64,000 nt of DNA from Anabaena azotica FACHB-119 (GCF_014697625.1 NZ_JACJSG010000021.1:62001-126000); one strand, 5' to 3'. Counted from the stretch's first letter, positions 50,970 through 60,712 are shown. Program-made: numbers and translations. Notes: generated by a model from the letters alone, not told the origin.

Positions 50970-53570
50970 TTAACCCTGAAGTACATGATGCAAGGTGTTT
51001 AATAATTCCTGGGCGGTGAAAGGTTTGGATAAAACTTGCTGTACACCAACTATTGCGGCTTGTGCTAAGGTTTCTGTGACATTAATGCCACTGGTAGCAA
51101 TAATTCGCACATGAGAGTTCATTTTTCTTAAGGTGCGAATGGCTGTGACACCATCCATTTCTGGCATCATCATATCCATGAGAACAACGTTGATGCGATG
51201 TTTGTTTTGGGCATAAAGGGCGATCGCTTCGATACCATTAGCAGCTATGAGGGTATTGTAGTTATGATCTTCGAGAATCATCTTGGCAATTTCCCGAATC
51301 GGCGCTTCATCATCGACAATGAGAATCAATTCTCCATTGCCTGGTGGGGTTTCTATCTCTTGGGTGGGTAAATCTGGTATTGCGGGAATTGCTGGTAAGA
51401 AGAGTTTAAATTTGCTACCTTGACCAACTTTACTGGAGACGGTGACAAAACCGCCATGACTTTTAATAATGCCTAGTACCGTTGACAGTCCTAAACCTGT
51501 ACCTGCGCCTATGTCTTTTGTAGTGAAGAATGGCTCAAAAATTCTATCTAAAATTTCTGCCGACATTCCTACACCCGTATCCGCGACAGTTACTTTAATA
51601 TAATTGCCGACTTTCGCCTCCAATACCATGCTGGAGTAGGTTTCGTCAATAAAAATATTTTCGGCTGTGATGTTAATAGTACCACCATCTGGCATGGCAT
51701 CACGGGCATTGACGACGAGATTCATCAACACTTGATGCAATTGAGTGACATCTCCACAAACAGCCCAAAGTTCTTCCGGGAAGCTACTGATAAATTCAAT
51801 CGATTTAGGAAATGTCTGTTTACCAATCAGGATAATATCGGTAATTAAGTGCTTGAGTTGGACTGTGATCCGCTCTCCTTTAAAGCCCCGTGCAAAGGAT
51901 AGCACCTGTTTGACTAAACCTGCGCCACGTTTGGCGTTATTTTCGAGAATCTCTAACAGGTATTGTGATGATGCTCCTTCTACTGTAGGCGATCGCTCTT
52001 GCTCGTTGGGCAATTTAATTTTCAAGATTTGGGCAGCTGCTAAAATTGGTGTCAATATATTATTTAAGTCATGCGCGATGCCACCTGCAAGTGTACCCAA
52101 GCTTTCTAATCGTTGCGCGCGAAAAAACTGTTCTTCTAGTTGTTTTTTCTGGGTAATATCGGTATCAACAATTAAAATTGATTTTGCTTCCCCTGCTGCA
52201 TCACGCATCAGCGTCCAACGGCTTTCGACAATAATTTCTTGGCCGTATTTGGTTACTTTCTGCAATTCACCTTGCCATACTCCTATCTGGGTGACAACGT
52301 TAAAAGCTTGTTCATTGAGGTGAACTAAAGTTTCTGTATATAGTAATTCTTGTGCATTCCTGCCAATAGCCTCCTGTTTTGACCAACCATACAGACGTTC
52401 TGCACCTTGATTCCAAAATAGGATTTCGCTGTGTAAATCTCTGACATAAATGGCATCGGTGGCTATTTCTAGTAAAGCTGCTTGCTCACGAATTTTTTGT
52501 TCTGCTTGTTGGCGTTCTTGCAGTGCGGCTTGCCGTTCGCTAATATCGGCAAAGGATGTAACTACAGCATAAGGGACTGTTTCATTTTCTCGATGCAACG
52601 GCTGAGTATTAAGGGAAATCCAAGCTAATTGGCCGTTTGGCTTGTAAATGCCCAATATCACATTAGCACAGGGTTGGCCTGTACGTAAAGTCACCATTGC
52701 TGGATACTCTTCACTAGGAAAAGGAGAACCGTCTTCACGAATGGCTAGCCAACGTTGATCATCAATGGTGCGTTCTATGATTTGCTCTCGGCTCAACCCT
52801 AAAATTCTCTCTGCACTGGCGTTACAAGTGATAATTTTGCCATCAGCTTGCTGCAATATAATTCCCTCACTCATGGCTGTGACAACGAAGCGGTAGAATT
52901 CTTCACTGTCTTTTACGGCTAATTCTGATTGTTGGCGATCGGTGATATCTTCAGCCATGCCACTATATAAGGTAACTTCTGTTTGTTGATCCTGTATGGT
53001 GGGGATAGCTTCATCGCACCATGCGCTCAGGCTACAAGATTGCTGGATTAAAGCTTGAAGGCTGCAAAGTGTTTCCATTGGATTCAATGCTGGCAACAAG
53101 CTAGTCATAGTCACAATGCCAATTAATTGCTCACTATCATTCAAAATTGGCAGATGACGAATTTGATGTTGATGAAATAGCGATAAGATGGTAAAAATGT
53201 CTTGAAAATGTGAGATTTTCAGGGTGATAACTGGTTGTGTCATCACCTCAGTTATTTTTAAATCCGCAAAATCAATTTTCGATGCAGCTAGTCTTACCAA
53301 ATCTCGCTCTGTGAATATCCCTAACAGATGTCCTGACTCAATTACTAAAACATAACTAGTTTCTTGTAAATCACTATTAGTATAATTTGCCGATGAGTTT
53401 AAACTAGTCGATGGCACAGTCTTGGGTCGTTTCTGATTCATCAAGCTAATAGCATCCATGACATAACTATCAGAGCCAACCGTCAAAGGATGATAATCAA
53501 TAAAATGGTATAAATTCTTTAAATAAGTCGATGGCTCGTTGAGTTGCATAGTTAATTCGTCAATTCTCAT
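50970..53570 (-). CDS. CBS-PAS hybrid sensor histidine kinase
   Basis: The 866-residue soluble kinase starts with a pair of CBS domains (about 30-180: TVGSDSYVMDAISLMNQKRP, LLGIFTERDLVRLAASK, VMTQPVITLK, IRHLPILNDSEQLIGIVTMT), which often bind adenine nucleotides. Two PAS domains follow (about 220-345 and 360-480). The HisKA domain has LGTLAGGIAHDLNNILTPIL with His near 508. The HATPase domain has VTVADTGVGMS and GTGLGLSTVLGI. The receiver (ELILIVDDEAPIREIAKMIL, acceptor Asp in VVLMDMMMPEMDG) ends the protein. No membrane segment is seen, so it should sense an internal signal. No partner gene is adjacent. Confidence 0.95.
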   Translation of the reverse strand: MRIDELTMQLNEPSTYLKNLYHFIDYHPLTVGSDSYVMDAISLMNQKRPKTVPSTSLNSSANYTNSDLQETSYVLVIESGHLLGIFTERDLVRLAASKIDFADLKITEVMTQPVITLKISHFQDIFTILSLFHQHQIRHLPILNDSEQLIGIVTMTSLLPALNPMETLCSLQALIQQSCSLSAWCDEAIPTIQDQQTEVTLYSGMAEDITDRQQSELAVKDSEEFYRFVVTAMSEGIILQQADGKIITCNASAERILGLSREQIIERTIDDQRWLAIREDGSPFPSEEYPAMVTLRTGQPCANVILGIYKPNGQLAWISLNTQPLHRENETVPYAVVTSFADISERQAALQERQQAEQKIREQAALLEIATDAIYVRDLHSEILFWNQGAERLYGWSKQEAIGRNAQELLYTETLVHLNEQAFNVVTQIGVWQGELQKVTKYGQEIIVESRWTLMRDAAGEAKSILIVDTDITQKKQLEEQFFRAQRLESLGTLAGGIAHDLNNILTPILAAAQILKIKLPNEQERSPTVEGASSQYLLEILENNAKRGAGLVKQVLSFARGFKGERITVQLKHLITDIILIGKQTFPKSIEFISSFPEELWAVCGDVTQLHQVLMNLVVNARDAMPDGGTINITAENIFIDETYSSMVLEAKVGNYIKVTVADTGVGMSAEILDRIFEPFFTTKDIGAGTGLGLSTVLGIIKSHGGFVTVSSKVGQGSKFKLFLPAIPAIPDLPTQEIETPPGNGELILIVDDEAPIREIAKMILEDHNYNTLIAANGIEAIALYAQNKHRINVVLMDMMMPEMDGVTAIRTLRKMNSHVRIIATSGINVTETLAQAAIVGVQQVLSKPFTAQELLNTLHHVLQG

Positions 53571-54095
53571 TATGTTATTGACCGTCGAACGAGTTAGCTA
53601 AACTGATAGTAAAATTATGAATGGTCAGATTAATTAGGACTTAATGGGATTTTAGGCTAATTTTTAATAAGAAATTGCTATCTAGTATTACTAGACAAAA
53701 AATCTATCTTATGCGCTTATGGTCAGTTTAGCTTGGATGTTGATATAATTTGGTTGCTCTTCAAAATCATTTTATTGGTAAATCACCAATAGATGATCTA
53801 GGATTTAAAAAAGATTATCTTAGTTAAGCCTTTAACTATGCCAAATAGGCGAGGTATAGAGACAAATTCCTTTTTATAATGGTGAAGATTAATTTTATCT
53901 ATGTATTTATTGATTCTAGAAATGAAATGAATCTAAGATTGGTCATTAGTCCATAGCTATTCTTCCCCTGCTTCCCCAACTCCCATAGGCGATAGCATCT
54001 GTCTACGAGACGTAGCGTCCCGTAGGAGACTTAATCAGTTGAAAATGCAAAATTATCAGGATGAGGGAGAATAACTATGGACTGTTGACTAATGA
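53571..54095. other. Gene-free spacer with CTACGAGACG repeat
   Basis: No gene in 525 bases. It holds the promoter of the CBS-PAS kinase on the left and, at 53989-54031, a GCGATAGCATCTGTCTACGA / GACGTAGCGTCCCGTAGGAG repeat typical of Nostoc genomes. Heptamers GACTAAT at 54084-54101 run into the end of trmFO. Confidence 0.6.
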
Positions 54096-55409
54096 CTAAT
54101 GACCACTTTTCCAACTTACCAAATCTACTAAAGAGCGATCGCGGTAACGTCCGTAACGCTCCTGTTTATTTTTGATTTTCACACCCAAATCTGGCAGAAT
54201 ACCAAAATTAGGCGGCATGGGTTGGAAATGTTTAGGCGAGGCGGAACTGATAAATTCTAATAATGCGCCTAACATTGTGGTGGGTGGTAAAGCCACAGGT
54301 TCCTGACCTAACGCCAGTCTTGCAGCGTTGGTTCCTGCTAACCAACCCCCGGCGGCGGCGGCTGTGTAGCCTTCAGTACCAATTAACTGTCCAGCCGCTA
54401 ATAAGGTAGGACGTTGTTTAAATTGTAGGGTAGGTAGCATTAATTGGGGTGCATTAATAAAGGTGTTGCGGTGCATGACTCCCAACCGCACAAATTCCGC
54501 CTTCTCCAAACCGGGAATTAATTGAAATACTCGCTTTTGTTCACCCCAACGCAGGTTAGTTTGAAATCCTACCATATTCCACAACTGACCGGCTTTATCT
54601 TCTTGGCGCAACTGCACCACTGCATAGGGACGTTCCCCGGTGCGACTATCAGATAAACCGACAGGCTTGAGGGGGCCGTAGCGCATGGTATCTTCTCCCC
54701 GTTGCGCTAGTTCTTCGATGGGGAGACAGGCTTCAAAAAATTTGGCTGTTTCTCGTTCAAAATCTTTCAGTTCTGTTTGTTCGGCTTTGCAGAGTTCCTG
54801 CCAAAACCGCAAATACTGTTCCTGATTCATGGGACAGTTGAGGTAGGCGGCTTCACCTTTGTCATAACGCGAAGCCATAAAGGCAACATCGCGGTTAATC
54901 GAATCACCCACAATGATAGGGCTAGCCGCATCAAAAAAGCTCATGTATTCCATGCCGGTGAAGCGGTGCAAATCTTCAGCTAAGTCGGGACTAGTCAATG
55001 GCCCGGTTGCTAACACCACAATTCCTTCAGGAATGGCGGGGACTTCACCACGGCGAAATTCTATTAGGGGATGCTGTACGAGGGTTTGGGTTAAATCTTG
55101 TCCAAATTGACCCCTATCTACTGCCAGTGCGCCACCTGCGGGGACGGCGTGTTCATCGGCTTTGGAGATGATTATAGAACCTAGTTGCCGCAATTCTTCA
55201 TGCAGTAATCCGGCGGCGCGATCGCTTGCCATTGCCCCAAAGGAGTTACTACACACCAACTCTGCCAAATGTTCTGTATGATGGGCAGGGCTGAACCGTT
55301 GAGGACGCATTTCATGTAAAATTACTGGCACTCCAGCCTGGGCTATTTGCCAAGCTGCCTCTGTTCCAGCTAGTCCACCTCCAATTACTTGTATCGGTTG
55401 TTGAGTCAT
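54096..55409 (-). CDS. trmFO: tRNA m5U54 methyltransferase TrmFO
   Basis: The 437-residue flavoprotein makes ribothymidine at position 54 of tRNA, using methylenetetrahydrofolate as carbon donor and FADH2 as reductant. The dinucleotide-binding motif is [18 protein letters not shown] at 6-23. Other signatures are [39 protein letters not shown] (nucleophilic Cys53), [11 protein letters not shown] and [19 protein letters not shown] near 341-359. The length and ends match the family. It stands alone. Confidence 0.96.
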   Translation of the reverse strand: MTQQPIQVIGGGLAGTEAAWQIAQAGVPVILHEMRPQRFSPAHHTEHLAELVCSNSFGAMASDRAAGLLHEELRQLGSIIISKADEHAVPAGGALAVDRGQFGQDLTQTLVQHPLIEFRRGEVPAIPEGIVVLATGPLTSPDLAEDLHRFTGMEYMSFFDAASPIIVGDSINRDVAFMASRYDKGEAAYLNCPMNQEQYLRFWQELCKAEQTELKDFERETAKFFEACLPIEELAQRGEDTMRYGPLKPVGLSDSRTGERPYAVVQLRQEDKAGQLWNMVGFQTNLRWGEQKRVFQLIPGLEKAEFVRLGVMHRNTFINAPQLMLPTLQFKQRPTLLAAGQLIGTEGYTAAAAGGWLAGTNAARLALGQEPVALPPTTMLGALLEFISSASPKHFQPMPPNFGILPDLGVKIKNKQERYGRYRDRSLVDLVSWKSGH

Positions 55410-55494
55410 AGTTAATTTTTAATACCTAATTAAATACACTTGCTCGCACTGTTTATATATCAACAATGATAAATGATTATTTCCCCGAATACAG

Positions 55495-55590
55495 TAGTGG
55501 CGTGGCAAGGCTAAAATGTGGCAATAGATTGGGAAAAAATCGAACGCAGATAAACGCAGATAAACGCAGATGAGTAAGATGATAGATTTT
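55495..55590. repeat. Truncated copy of the 130-bp palindromic element
   Basis: TAGTGGCGTGGCAAGGCTAA through ATGTGGCAATAGATTGGG and three CGCAGATAAA units match the left half of the elements at 20041-20301. The right arm is missing; the sequence passes straight into a gene fragment. Confidence 0.8.
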
Positions 55591-55737
55591 ATTATTAAAT
55601 AAATCAGCATAAAATCCCGAATGAAAATGTGGTGGGTTTATGCCTCGTTGGCAGAAATCTTCTTTAATTAGATGTTGTAAGGGTTTAGCAAATTTAACTT
55701 TCGCTTCCGCCACACCATGTATAAAAAATATGAGCAT
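55591..55737 (-). pseudogene. 5' fragment of an alpha/beta-hydrolase-like gene
   Basis: The first 49 residues read LIFFIHGVAEAKVKFAKPLQ, then HLIKEDFCQRGINPPHFHSG and FYADLFNN. The start FFIHG is the oxyanion-hole lead-in of an alpha/beta hydrolase, and the pattern recalls longer cyanobacterial proteins of unknown role. After this the frame enters the truncated palindromic element and carries on with repeat-encoded residues to a stop at 55477. The gene was evidently cut by the element or by a deletion next to it. Confidence 0.62.
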
Positions 55738-55783
55738 CGTAGTTAAAAATTAATAACGCGCTCACAATATAACTGATGATGAT

Positions 55784-56650
55784 TTAAACTAACATTGTGG
55801 AAAATACTTTTCCTTTCTGCAACCCATGTTGATAGACAGCCGCTAACCCTTCCTCTGTCGCATCTGTAAAGTTGACTTCTAAATCTTTGGGATCTACATC
55901 TGGTTGAATGATGTGAATTTTCACCCCTTTATAAATTTGCGGAATTGCTTCTACCTGAAACATATCTTGATAGAGTGTACCTGGTTCGTTGGCGATCGCA
56001 ATTACTTCTTCATATCCTGCTTCCACCATTTCCACTGCTGGACACAAGCAAGTATAAGAAGCATCAATGTACGCTTTTCCACCTATCCAAGCGGGAATAT
56101 CCCAAGCATGAAGCATCCGCGCCGAAGCATAAGCTACTTGTGCAAAGTTTTGGGAATGCAGATGTAATTCCCCTGGAGATTTCGTGCTATACATATCTAA
56201 CCGCAAGTGTTCCTTAATCCAACTCTGGTCTTTTTTACTGGCGGATACTAATAAGCGTCGTCCCAAGCGTTTGGCTTTTTCGTTTTGAGTTTCTTTGGCT
56301 GCTGCTTCAGTAATAACAGCGCTAGTAGCAATGAAATATTCAGGATTGTCTGGTGCAAATAGTGCTTCTGCTGGCGGACTATAATTTGCAATTCCTCCCA
56401 GAACTAATTGACTCATACCTATATCTGGTTCTTGGAGTATTCGCCAGCCTGCAAGCCAGTAATCTACACCTAATTTTGTGGCTTTGCCTATAGTAGCCCA
56501 AGCAGCAGGTAATACGGAAGCTGAGGCCGCCGCATAGGCGTTAGCGCGAACTCCTGCTGATTCCAAAGCACTCAACACACCATGCGCGAATACACCTTTA
56601 AAACTACCTGATGCACAGGCGATCGCTAAAGATTTATTATTGATGTTCAT
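55784..56650 (-). CDS. Patatin-like protein with degenerate motifs
   Basis: The 288-residue protein has a patatin-like start (LAIACASGSFKGVFAHGVLS), where the oxyanion loop is ASGSFKG instead of GGGxRG. The nucleophile region, normally GxSxG, reads AAASASVLPAAW (about 39-50), and the Asp motif reads AYIDASYTC (about 193-201) instead of DGG/A. Ser and Asp are therefore possibly retained while the glycines are replaced by Ala or Ser. It could be a weak lipase or esterase or an inactive homologue. It lies 45 bases downstream of the DOMON-like gene on the same strand, so they may be co-transcribed. Confidence 0.75.
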   Translation of the reverse strand: MNINNKSLAIACASGSFKGVFAHGVLSALESAGVRANAYAAASASVLPAAWATIGKATKLGVDYWLAGWRILQEPDIGMSQLVLGGIANYSPPAEALFAPDNPEYFIATSAVITEAAAKETQNEKAKRLGRRLLVSASKKDQSWIKEHLRLDMYSTKSPGELHLHSQNFAQVAYASARMLHAWDIPAWIGGKAYIDASYTCLCPAVEMVEAGYEEVIAIANEPGTLYQDMFQVEAIPQIYKGVKIHIIQPDVDPKDLEVNFTDATEEGLAAVYQHGLQKGKVFSTMLV

Positions 56651-56695
56651 TGGCTTTATCTTCTTGATTTAGCTTGTAGTAATTTCTCAATCCTG

Positions 56696-57229
56696 TCATA
56701 TTTCAACTATAAAACTCTCTCTAATATGAAAGTCAGCTTCTTTAGCTTGATGAACTAAAGCCCAGTAAGTTACTTTGCCATTTTTCAGCTTCACAACTGT
56801 AGTAATTGCCAGATCAAGAGGTTGTTCTGAAGTAACAATTTTATCCAAATCCACCTTTAAAGAAAGCAATAAACTACCTGATTGATGTTCAACAATAAAA
56901 GGAAGCAAATTAAAAGCTATTTCTTCCTGCATTCCTTGACGGTAGCTATCGAATCGATAAATATTCCAATGTCCAGCCGGGGAAAGATTAAATTCCCAGT
57001 AGCGGGGAGAGTTTTTCATCCCCAAAAAGAACTCAAAACAGGTATTTTGCCATAGTTCATGCTGGCGTGCTGGTTTGTCTGCAGGTTGAGCAATGACAAT
57101 TTCTTGTAAGTCACCAACAAGTTGATAATTAATAGTGAGTTGATTATCAACTCTGCTGATATTACCTGTAATTTGTACAGGTACAACCTCAGTCGAGGGG
57201 AAAGGTTTTAAGGAGATTTGCTGAATCAT
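56696..57229 (-). CDS. DOMON-like domain protein
   Basis: The 177-residue soluble protein is all-beta in appearance. LWQNTCFEFFLGMKNSPRYW, EFNLSPAGHWNIYRFDSYR and ITTVVKLKNGKVTYWALVHQ fit the DOMON-like / family 9 carbohydrate-binding-module-like domain seen in cyanobacteria. It might bind a sugar or heme; the ligand is unknown. There is no signal peptide. It precedes the patatin-like gene on the same strand. Confidence 0.75.
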   Translation of the reverse strand: MIQQISLKPFPSTEVVPVQITGNISRVDNQLTINYQLVGDLQEIVIAQPADKPARQHELWQNTCFEFFLGMKNSPRYWEFNLSPAGHWNIYRFDSYRQGMQEEIAFNLLPFIVEHQSGSLLLSLKVDLDKIVTSEQPLDLAITTVVKLKNGKVTYWALVHQAKEADFHIRESFIVEI

Positions 57230-57261
57230 ATCAAGTTTGCTTAAACACTTATCATATCGTG

Positions 57262-57366
57262 GGGGTTGGTAATGGGTAATGGGTAATGGTAGAAAACAAT
57301 TACCGATTCGCTATTACCTATTACCAATTAAACCAACTATATAGTAAGTAATTAGCCAGACTGGAT
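57262..57366. repeat. Direct repeat, copy A (GGTAATGG / TATTACC element)
   Basis: GGGTAATGGGTAATGGTAGAAA..., then CAATTACCGATTCGCTATTA, CCTATTACC and TAAGTAATTAGCCAGACTGG. A second copy in the same orientation lies at 60597-60712. The two ends can form a hairpin (GGTAAT units against ATTACC units). Confidence 0.8.
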
Positions 57367-57367
57367 A

Positions 57368-58486
57368 TCATTTCATATCTTGAATAATTTTCTGAATCTT
57401 AGCTGCTTGAGATTCAATACTTTGAGTGAGTTTAAATTGTACAAGCGCCCTAATTAAGTTATGTTCTGGGTACTTGACTTTAAAGTAAACATTCCCAGCT
57501 AAATAGTCAGCGAAGAAACGTAGCCCTAATTCAAAGGCAATGAGACGTATACCATCATACATATATGCGTAATCATTATCGGTAAGAAATTCCTTTGCTA
57601 CCGATAAATAACCCTGTAAAATACCTTGACATAAATCTGTGTCGAAATAAACGCTTTGCCAATGTTCTGTTTCTTCGCCAGCAGGGTTACAACCCGATCG
57701 CAAGCAATCACCAATGTCATAATGTACTAAACCAGGTTTCACTGTGTCTAAGTCGATGACGCTAACGGCTTGGTGGGTTACGGTGTCAAACATGATATTG
57801 TTAATTTTCGGATCACCGTGCATCAAACGTAACGGTAATTTACCCGCAGCTTTAGCATCTTCTAGGATATGTGCGTAAGTTTGGCGATCGCTCACAAACT
57901 TTAAGCAATAATCTAATTCTGGGGATGCTTGCTGTGTACTTGTAGGTAACACCTGTTCGTAGTGGCGCAGATAAAGCGGTGTAATGTGGAAACCTACAAG
58001 AGTATCCGCCAGTTTTTCCGGTGCTAAGTCGCTAATTAAGTTGTGAAACATCCCCAAAGCATAGCCGATTTCTTGGGCTTGTGCTAAATCCTGCATAGTG
58101 TCGAAAGATTGCGACTTTTCAATAAAGCTAATCGCCCGCCAGAAATCGCCCTTAACATCCATGCAATAATCATGATTATCCTGGGTGGAGAGTACGCGCG
58201 GAACTTCCCAGCGACGGTTTAAGGGTGTGTGTTGTAGGCGCTGATGAACATGATCACTGAAGATTCGCATATTTTGCATGATCAGTTCAGGTTGGCGAAA
58301 AACTTGGGTGTTGATGCGTTGCAGTATAAAATGCTGTTCTTCTAAAAAATCAAGCGTTACCAAAAAAGTGTCATTGATATTGCCACTACCAAAGTTCTGC
58401 ACATTGGTCACTTTACCCTGCAGCGTAAATTTATTGGCAATATCAGCTAAATTCACTACAGACTCTGTACTTGTAACTTCTGTCAT
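57368..58486 (-). CDS. APH/choline-kinase-like sugar or small-molecule kinase
   Basis: The 372-residue protein has the aminoglycoside-phosphotransferase fold. The ATP-binding start is NFGSGNINDTFLVTL. The catalytic loop is LRLMHGDPKINNIMFD (about 225-240) with HGD and Asn-Asn, followed by the metal-binding VIDLDTVKPGLVHYDIGD. The pattern RINTQVFRQPELIMQNMRIF near residue 60 is seen in N-acetylhexosamine 1-kinase-like proteins, so a sugar substrate is plausible but unproven. It lies beside a Gfo/Idh oxidoreductase gene on the other strand, and both are framed by direct repeats. Confidence 0.85.
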   Translation of the reverse strand: MTEVTSTESVVNLADIANKFTLQGKVTNVQNFGSGNINDTFLVTLDFLEEQHFILQRINTQVFRQPELIMQNMRIFSDHVHQRLQHTPLNRRWEVPRVLSTQDNHDYCMDVKGDFWRAISFIEKSQSFDTMQDLAQAQEIGYALGMFHNLISDLAPEKLADTLVGFHITPLYLRHYEQVLPTSTQQASPELDYCLKFVSDRQTYAHILEDAKAAGKLPLRLMHGDPKINNIMFDTVTHQAVSVIDLDTVKPGLVHYDIGDCLRSGCNPAGEETEHWQSVYFDTDLCQGILQGYLSVAKEFLTDNDYAYMYDGIRLIAFELGLRFFADYLAGNVYFKVKYPEHNLIRALVQFKLTQSIESQAAKIQKIIQDMK

Positions 58487-58772
58487 AGCTTATGTTCTAC
58501 TACTCCCCACAATAACTGCACAATGGCAATAGGAGACATAGTAACTCAAGTTTTACGCTGTGTCTGTGTAAAAGTATTGCAATATGATCAGCAACGGTTG
58601 CACAATCCAAGTATGAATGATGCGATCGCCTCATAAGGACGAACCACATCAGAATTACTCACAGCCATGAAAACTTTTATTTTAAGTATTTTTTTCATAT
58701 AAAAATCTGATTTGATTTGTGAAAAAAACTGAGCATCTGTAGTATCTTTAGGTGGGCATTGCCCACCCTAAC

Positions 58773-58921
58773 AGGACTTACGCACTGAAGTTATCTGTCG
58801 AGACAGGGTGTAAGGGTGTAAGGGTATAGGGGTATAGGTTTAGCGCTTTTACACCCCTACACCCCTATACCCCTGTACCCTTGCCAAAACCCTTGATTTT
58901 TCGTTTTCATGCGTAAGTCCT
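58773..58921. mobile_element. MITE with perfect AGGACTTACGCA ends
   Basis: AGGACTTACGCA (58773-58784) and TGCGTAAGTCCT (58910-58921) are exact inverted repeats. Inside, GGTGTAAGGGTGTAAGGG units and their complements ACACCCCTACACCCCT build a long internal stem. There is no gene. It lies just right of a GGTGGGCATTGCCCACCC palindrome at 58751. Confidence 0.8.
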
Positions 58922-59111
58922 ACCTAAAAATCAATACAGTTCAGTTAAGACTAGATAGAATGGCAAATTTGATGGAAACATCCTGATTTATCGGCGTTTA
59001 TCGGCGTTTATCGGCGGTTAATTATTCTTATCTGAACCGTATTGCCCTAAAAATAAGTAATTTTTCTATTGCAACAAGTTTTAATTGAGATGGACTGAAA
59101 ATATTATTTCC

Positions 59112-59264
59112 CGGTGTCAACCTGCCCATTGCCCACAACTTAACCCCATCGAAAGATTCTGGCAGTTCCTAAAATCTCACATTAAGGTTCAAGTTTTCAA
59201 AGGCAATGCCCAACCTACGAAATTATCAGCTTTTGAGATTGTTATTTTGTCAATAAGAGAGTGA
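59112..59264 (+). pseudogene. IS630-type transposase remnant
   Basis: The frame reads QPAHCPQLNPIERFWQFLKS, then HIKVQVFK and on to a TGA at 59262. The LNPIExxW motif with its catalytic Glu is the C-terminal hallmark of IS630-family DDE transposases. No upstream part of the gene is found within the 900-base spacer. The spacer 58487-59469 otherwise contains the MITE above, TTTATCGGCG triplicate at 58992-59018 and the promoters of the flanking divergent genes. Confidence 0.75.
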
Positions 59265-59469
59265 TGCAAGATGTGAAATTACCAACCCCCAAGATATAAT
59301 AAATATTTAAGTGAACATAATATTAAGTATTAATTTGATTGTGTTTTATTTAGCCTGTATTTCTTAAGTAAGATGAGCATCTATTTCATCCGTGGGATGG
59401 AATAGTGGAAAAACTTGACGACAGTAAAAGAGCAATTTTCTGCCAAGTTTTTTCTTCACAGGTTTAAAA

Positions 59470-60591
59470 ATGACAACTTCAAACTCAAACAACAAAATCC
59501 GTTATGCTGTGGTTGGTTTAGGTTGGTTTGCTCAAGAAGCCGCCTTACCTGCATTTGCTCATAGTGAAAATTCCCAATTAGTTGCTTTGGTGTCAGATGA
59601 CCAAACAAAACTAGAAGAACTAAGCCAAAAGTATGGCATTGATCATACTTACTCTTATGAAGAGTATGAAGACTGTCTAGCCAGCGATGAAATTGATGCT
59701 GTTTATATCGCATTACCTAATCACTTACATTGTGAATACGCTGTGCGTGCAGCTAATCAAGCAATTCACGTCCTTTGTGAGAAACCAATGGCTGTGACTG
59801 AGGAAGAATGTGAGTCTATGATTAAGGCTGCAAACGATAATGGTGTAAAATTGATGATTGCTTACCGCTTACACCTTGACCCAGCAAACTTAGCAGCAGT
59901 CGAAATTGTCAAATCACAACAAATTGGTGAACCACGAGTTTTTAATTCAGTTTTTACTCAACAAGTAGAACAAGGTAATATTCGTTTAAGAGAAATTACA
60001 GGTGGTGGGACAATTTACGATATTGGCATTTACTGCATTAACGCCGCACGTTATTTGTTCCAAGATGAACCAACCGAAGTGTTTGCTGTAGCAGCGAGTA
60101 AAGGGGAAGAACGCTTTAGTGAAGTTGAAGAAATGACCAGTGTCATTCTCCGCTTTCCTAATGAAAAGCTAGCAACATTTACTTGTAGCTTTGGTGCAGC
60201 TAAAGTTTCTAATTATCAAGTAGTAGGAACTAAAGGCGATTTGCTTGTTGAATCTGCTTATTCATGGCAAGGAGAAATTAAGCATTATCTAACAATTGAT
60301 GGGGAAACTCAAGAGCGCACTTTTGCAGACCATGACCAGTTGGCGGCTGAATTTACCTATTTTTCAGATTGTATCCTGCAAGATAAACAGCCAGAACCAA
60401 ATGGTACAGAAGGATTGATTGATGTTCGCATCATTCAAGCACTCTACCAATCAATTTCCACAGGTCAACCTGTGCAAGTACCCACTCTTGAACGTGATCA
60501 ACGTCCTACATCTGAGCAAGCTATTGAACACTCTCCTCTTGAAGATAAGCCAGATTTAATCCATGCTGCTTCCCCTTCGGGCGATTCTTAG
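59470..60591 (+). CDS. Gfo/Idh/MocA-family oxidoreductase
   Basis: The 373-residue protein has an N-terminal Rossmann domain (IRYAVVGLGWFAQEAALPAF, then DAVYIALPNHLHCEYAVRAA and HVLCEKPMAVTEEE with the catalytic-site Lys of EKP) and a C-terminal alpha/beta domain (ITGGGTIYDIGIYCINAARY with DxG..xxxxH-like replaced by IYCIN). It should oxidise or reduce a sugar or polyol with NAD(P). It resembles glucose-fructose oxidoreductase-like members; the substrate is unknown. The neighbouring APH-type kinase suggests sugar metabolism. It is followed after 200 bases by a VOC protein gene. Confidence 0.92.
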   Translation: MTTSNSNNKIRYAVVGLGWFAQEAALPAFAHSENSQLVALVSDDQTKLEELSQKYGIDHTYSYEEYEDCLASDEIDAVYIALPNHLHCEYAVRAANQAIHVLCEKPMAVTEEECESMIKAANDNGVKLMIAYRLHLDPANLAAVEIVKSQQIGEPRVFNSVFTQQVEQGNIRLREITGGGTIYDIGIYCINAARYLFQDEPTEVFAVAASKGEERFSEVEEMTSVILRFPNEKLATFTCSFGAAKVSNYQVVGTKGDLLVESAYSWQGEIKHYLTIDGETQERTFADHDQLAAEFTYFSDCILQDKQPEPNGTEGLIDVRIIQALYQSISTGQPVQVPTLERDQRPTSEQAIEHSPLEDKPDLIHAASPSGDS

Positions 60592-60596
60592 AGGTT

Positions 60597-60712
60597 GGTA
60601 ATTGGTAATTGGTAATTGGTGATTGGTAATGCTAGAAAACAATTACCTATTCGCTATTACCTATTACCGACCAAAGCAAGCATATCTTAAGTAATTATCC
60701 AGACTTGATATA
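60597..60712. repeat. Direct repeat, copy B (GGTAATTGG / TATTACC element)
   Basis: Same order of segments as copy A at 57262: GGTAATTGGTAATTGG units, GCTAGAAAACAATTACC, ATTCGCTATTACCTATTACC, TAAGTAATTATCCAGACTTG. It begins six bases after the oxidoreductase stop. Confidence 0.8.

Noticed and set aside
55904-56217. Plus-strand frames of about 90 codons
   Set aside because: Antisense shadows of the patatin-like gene.
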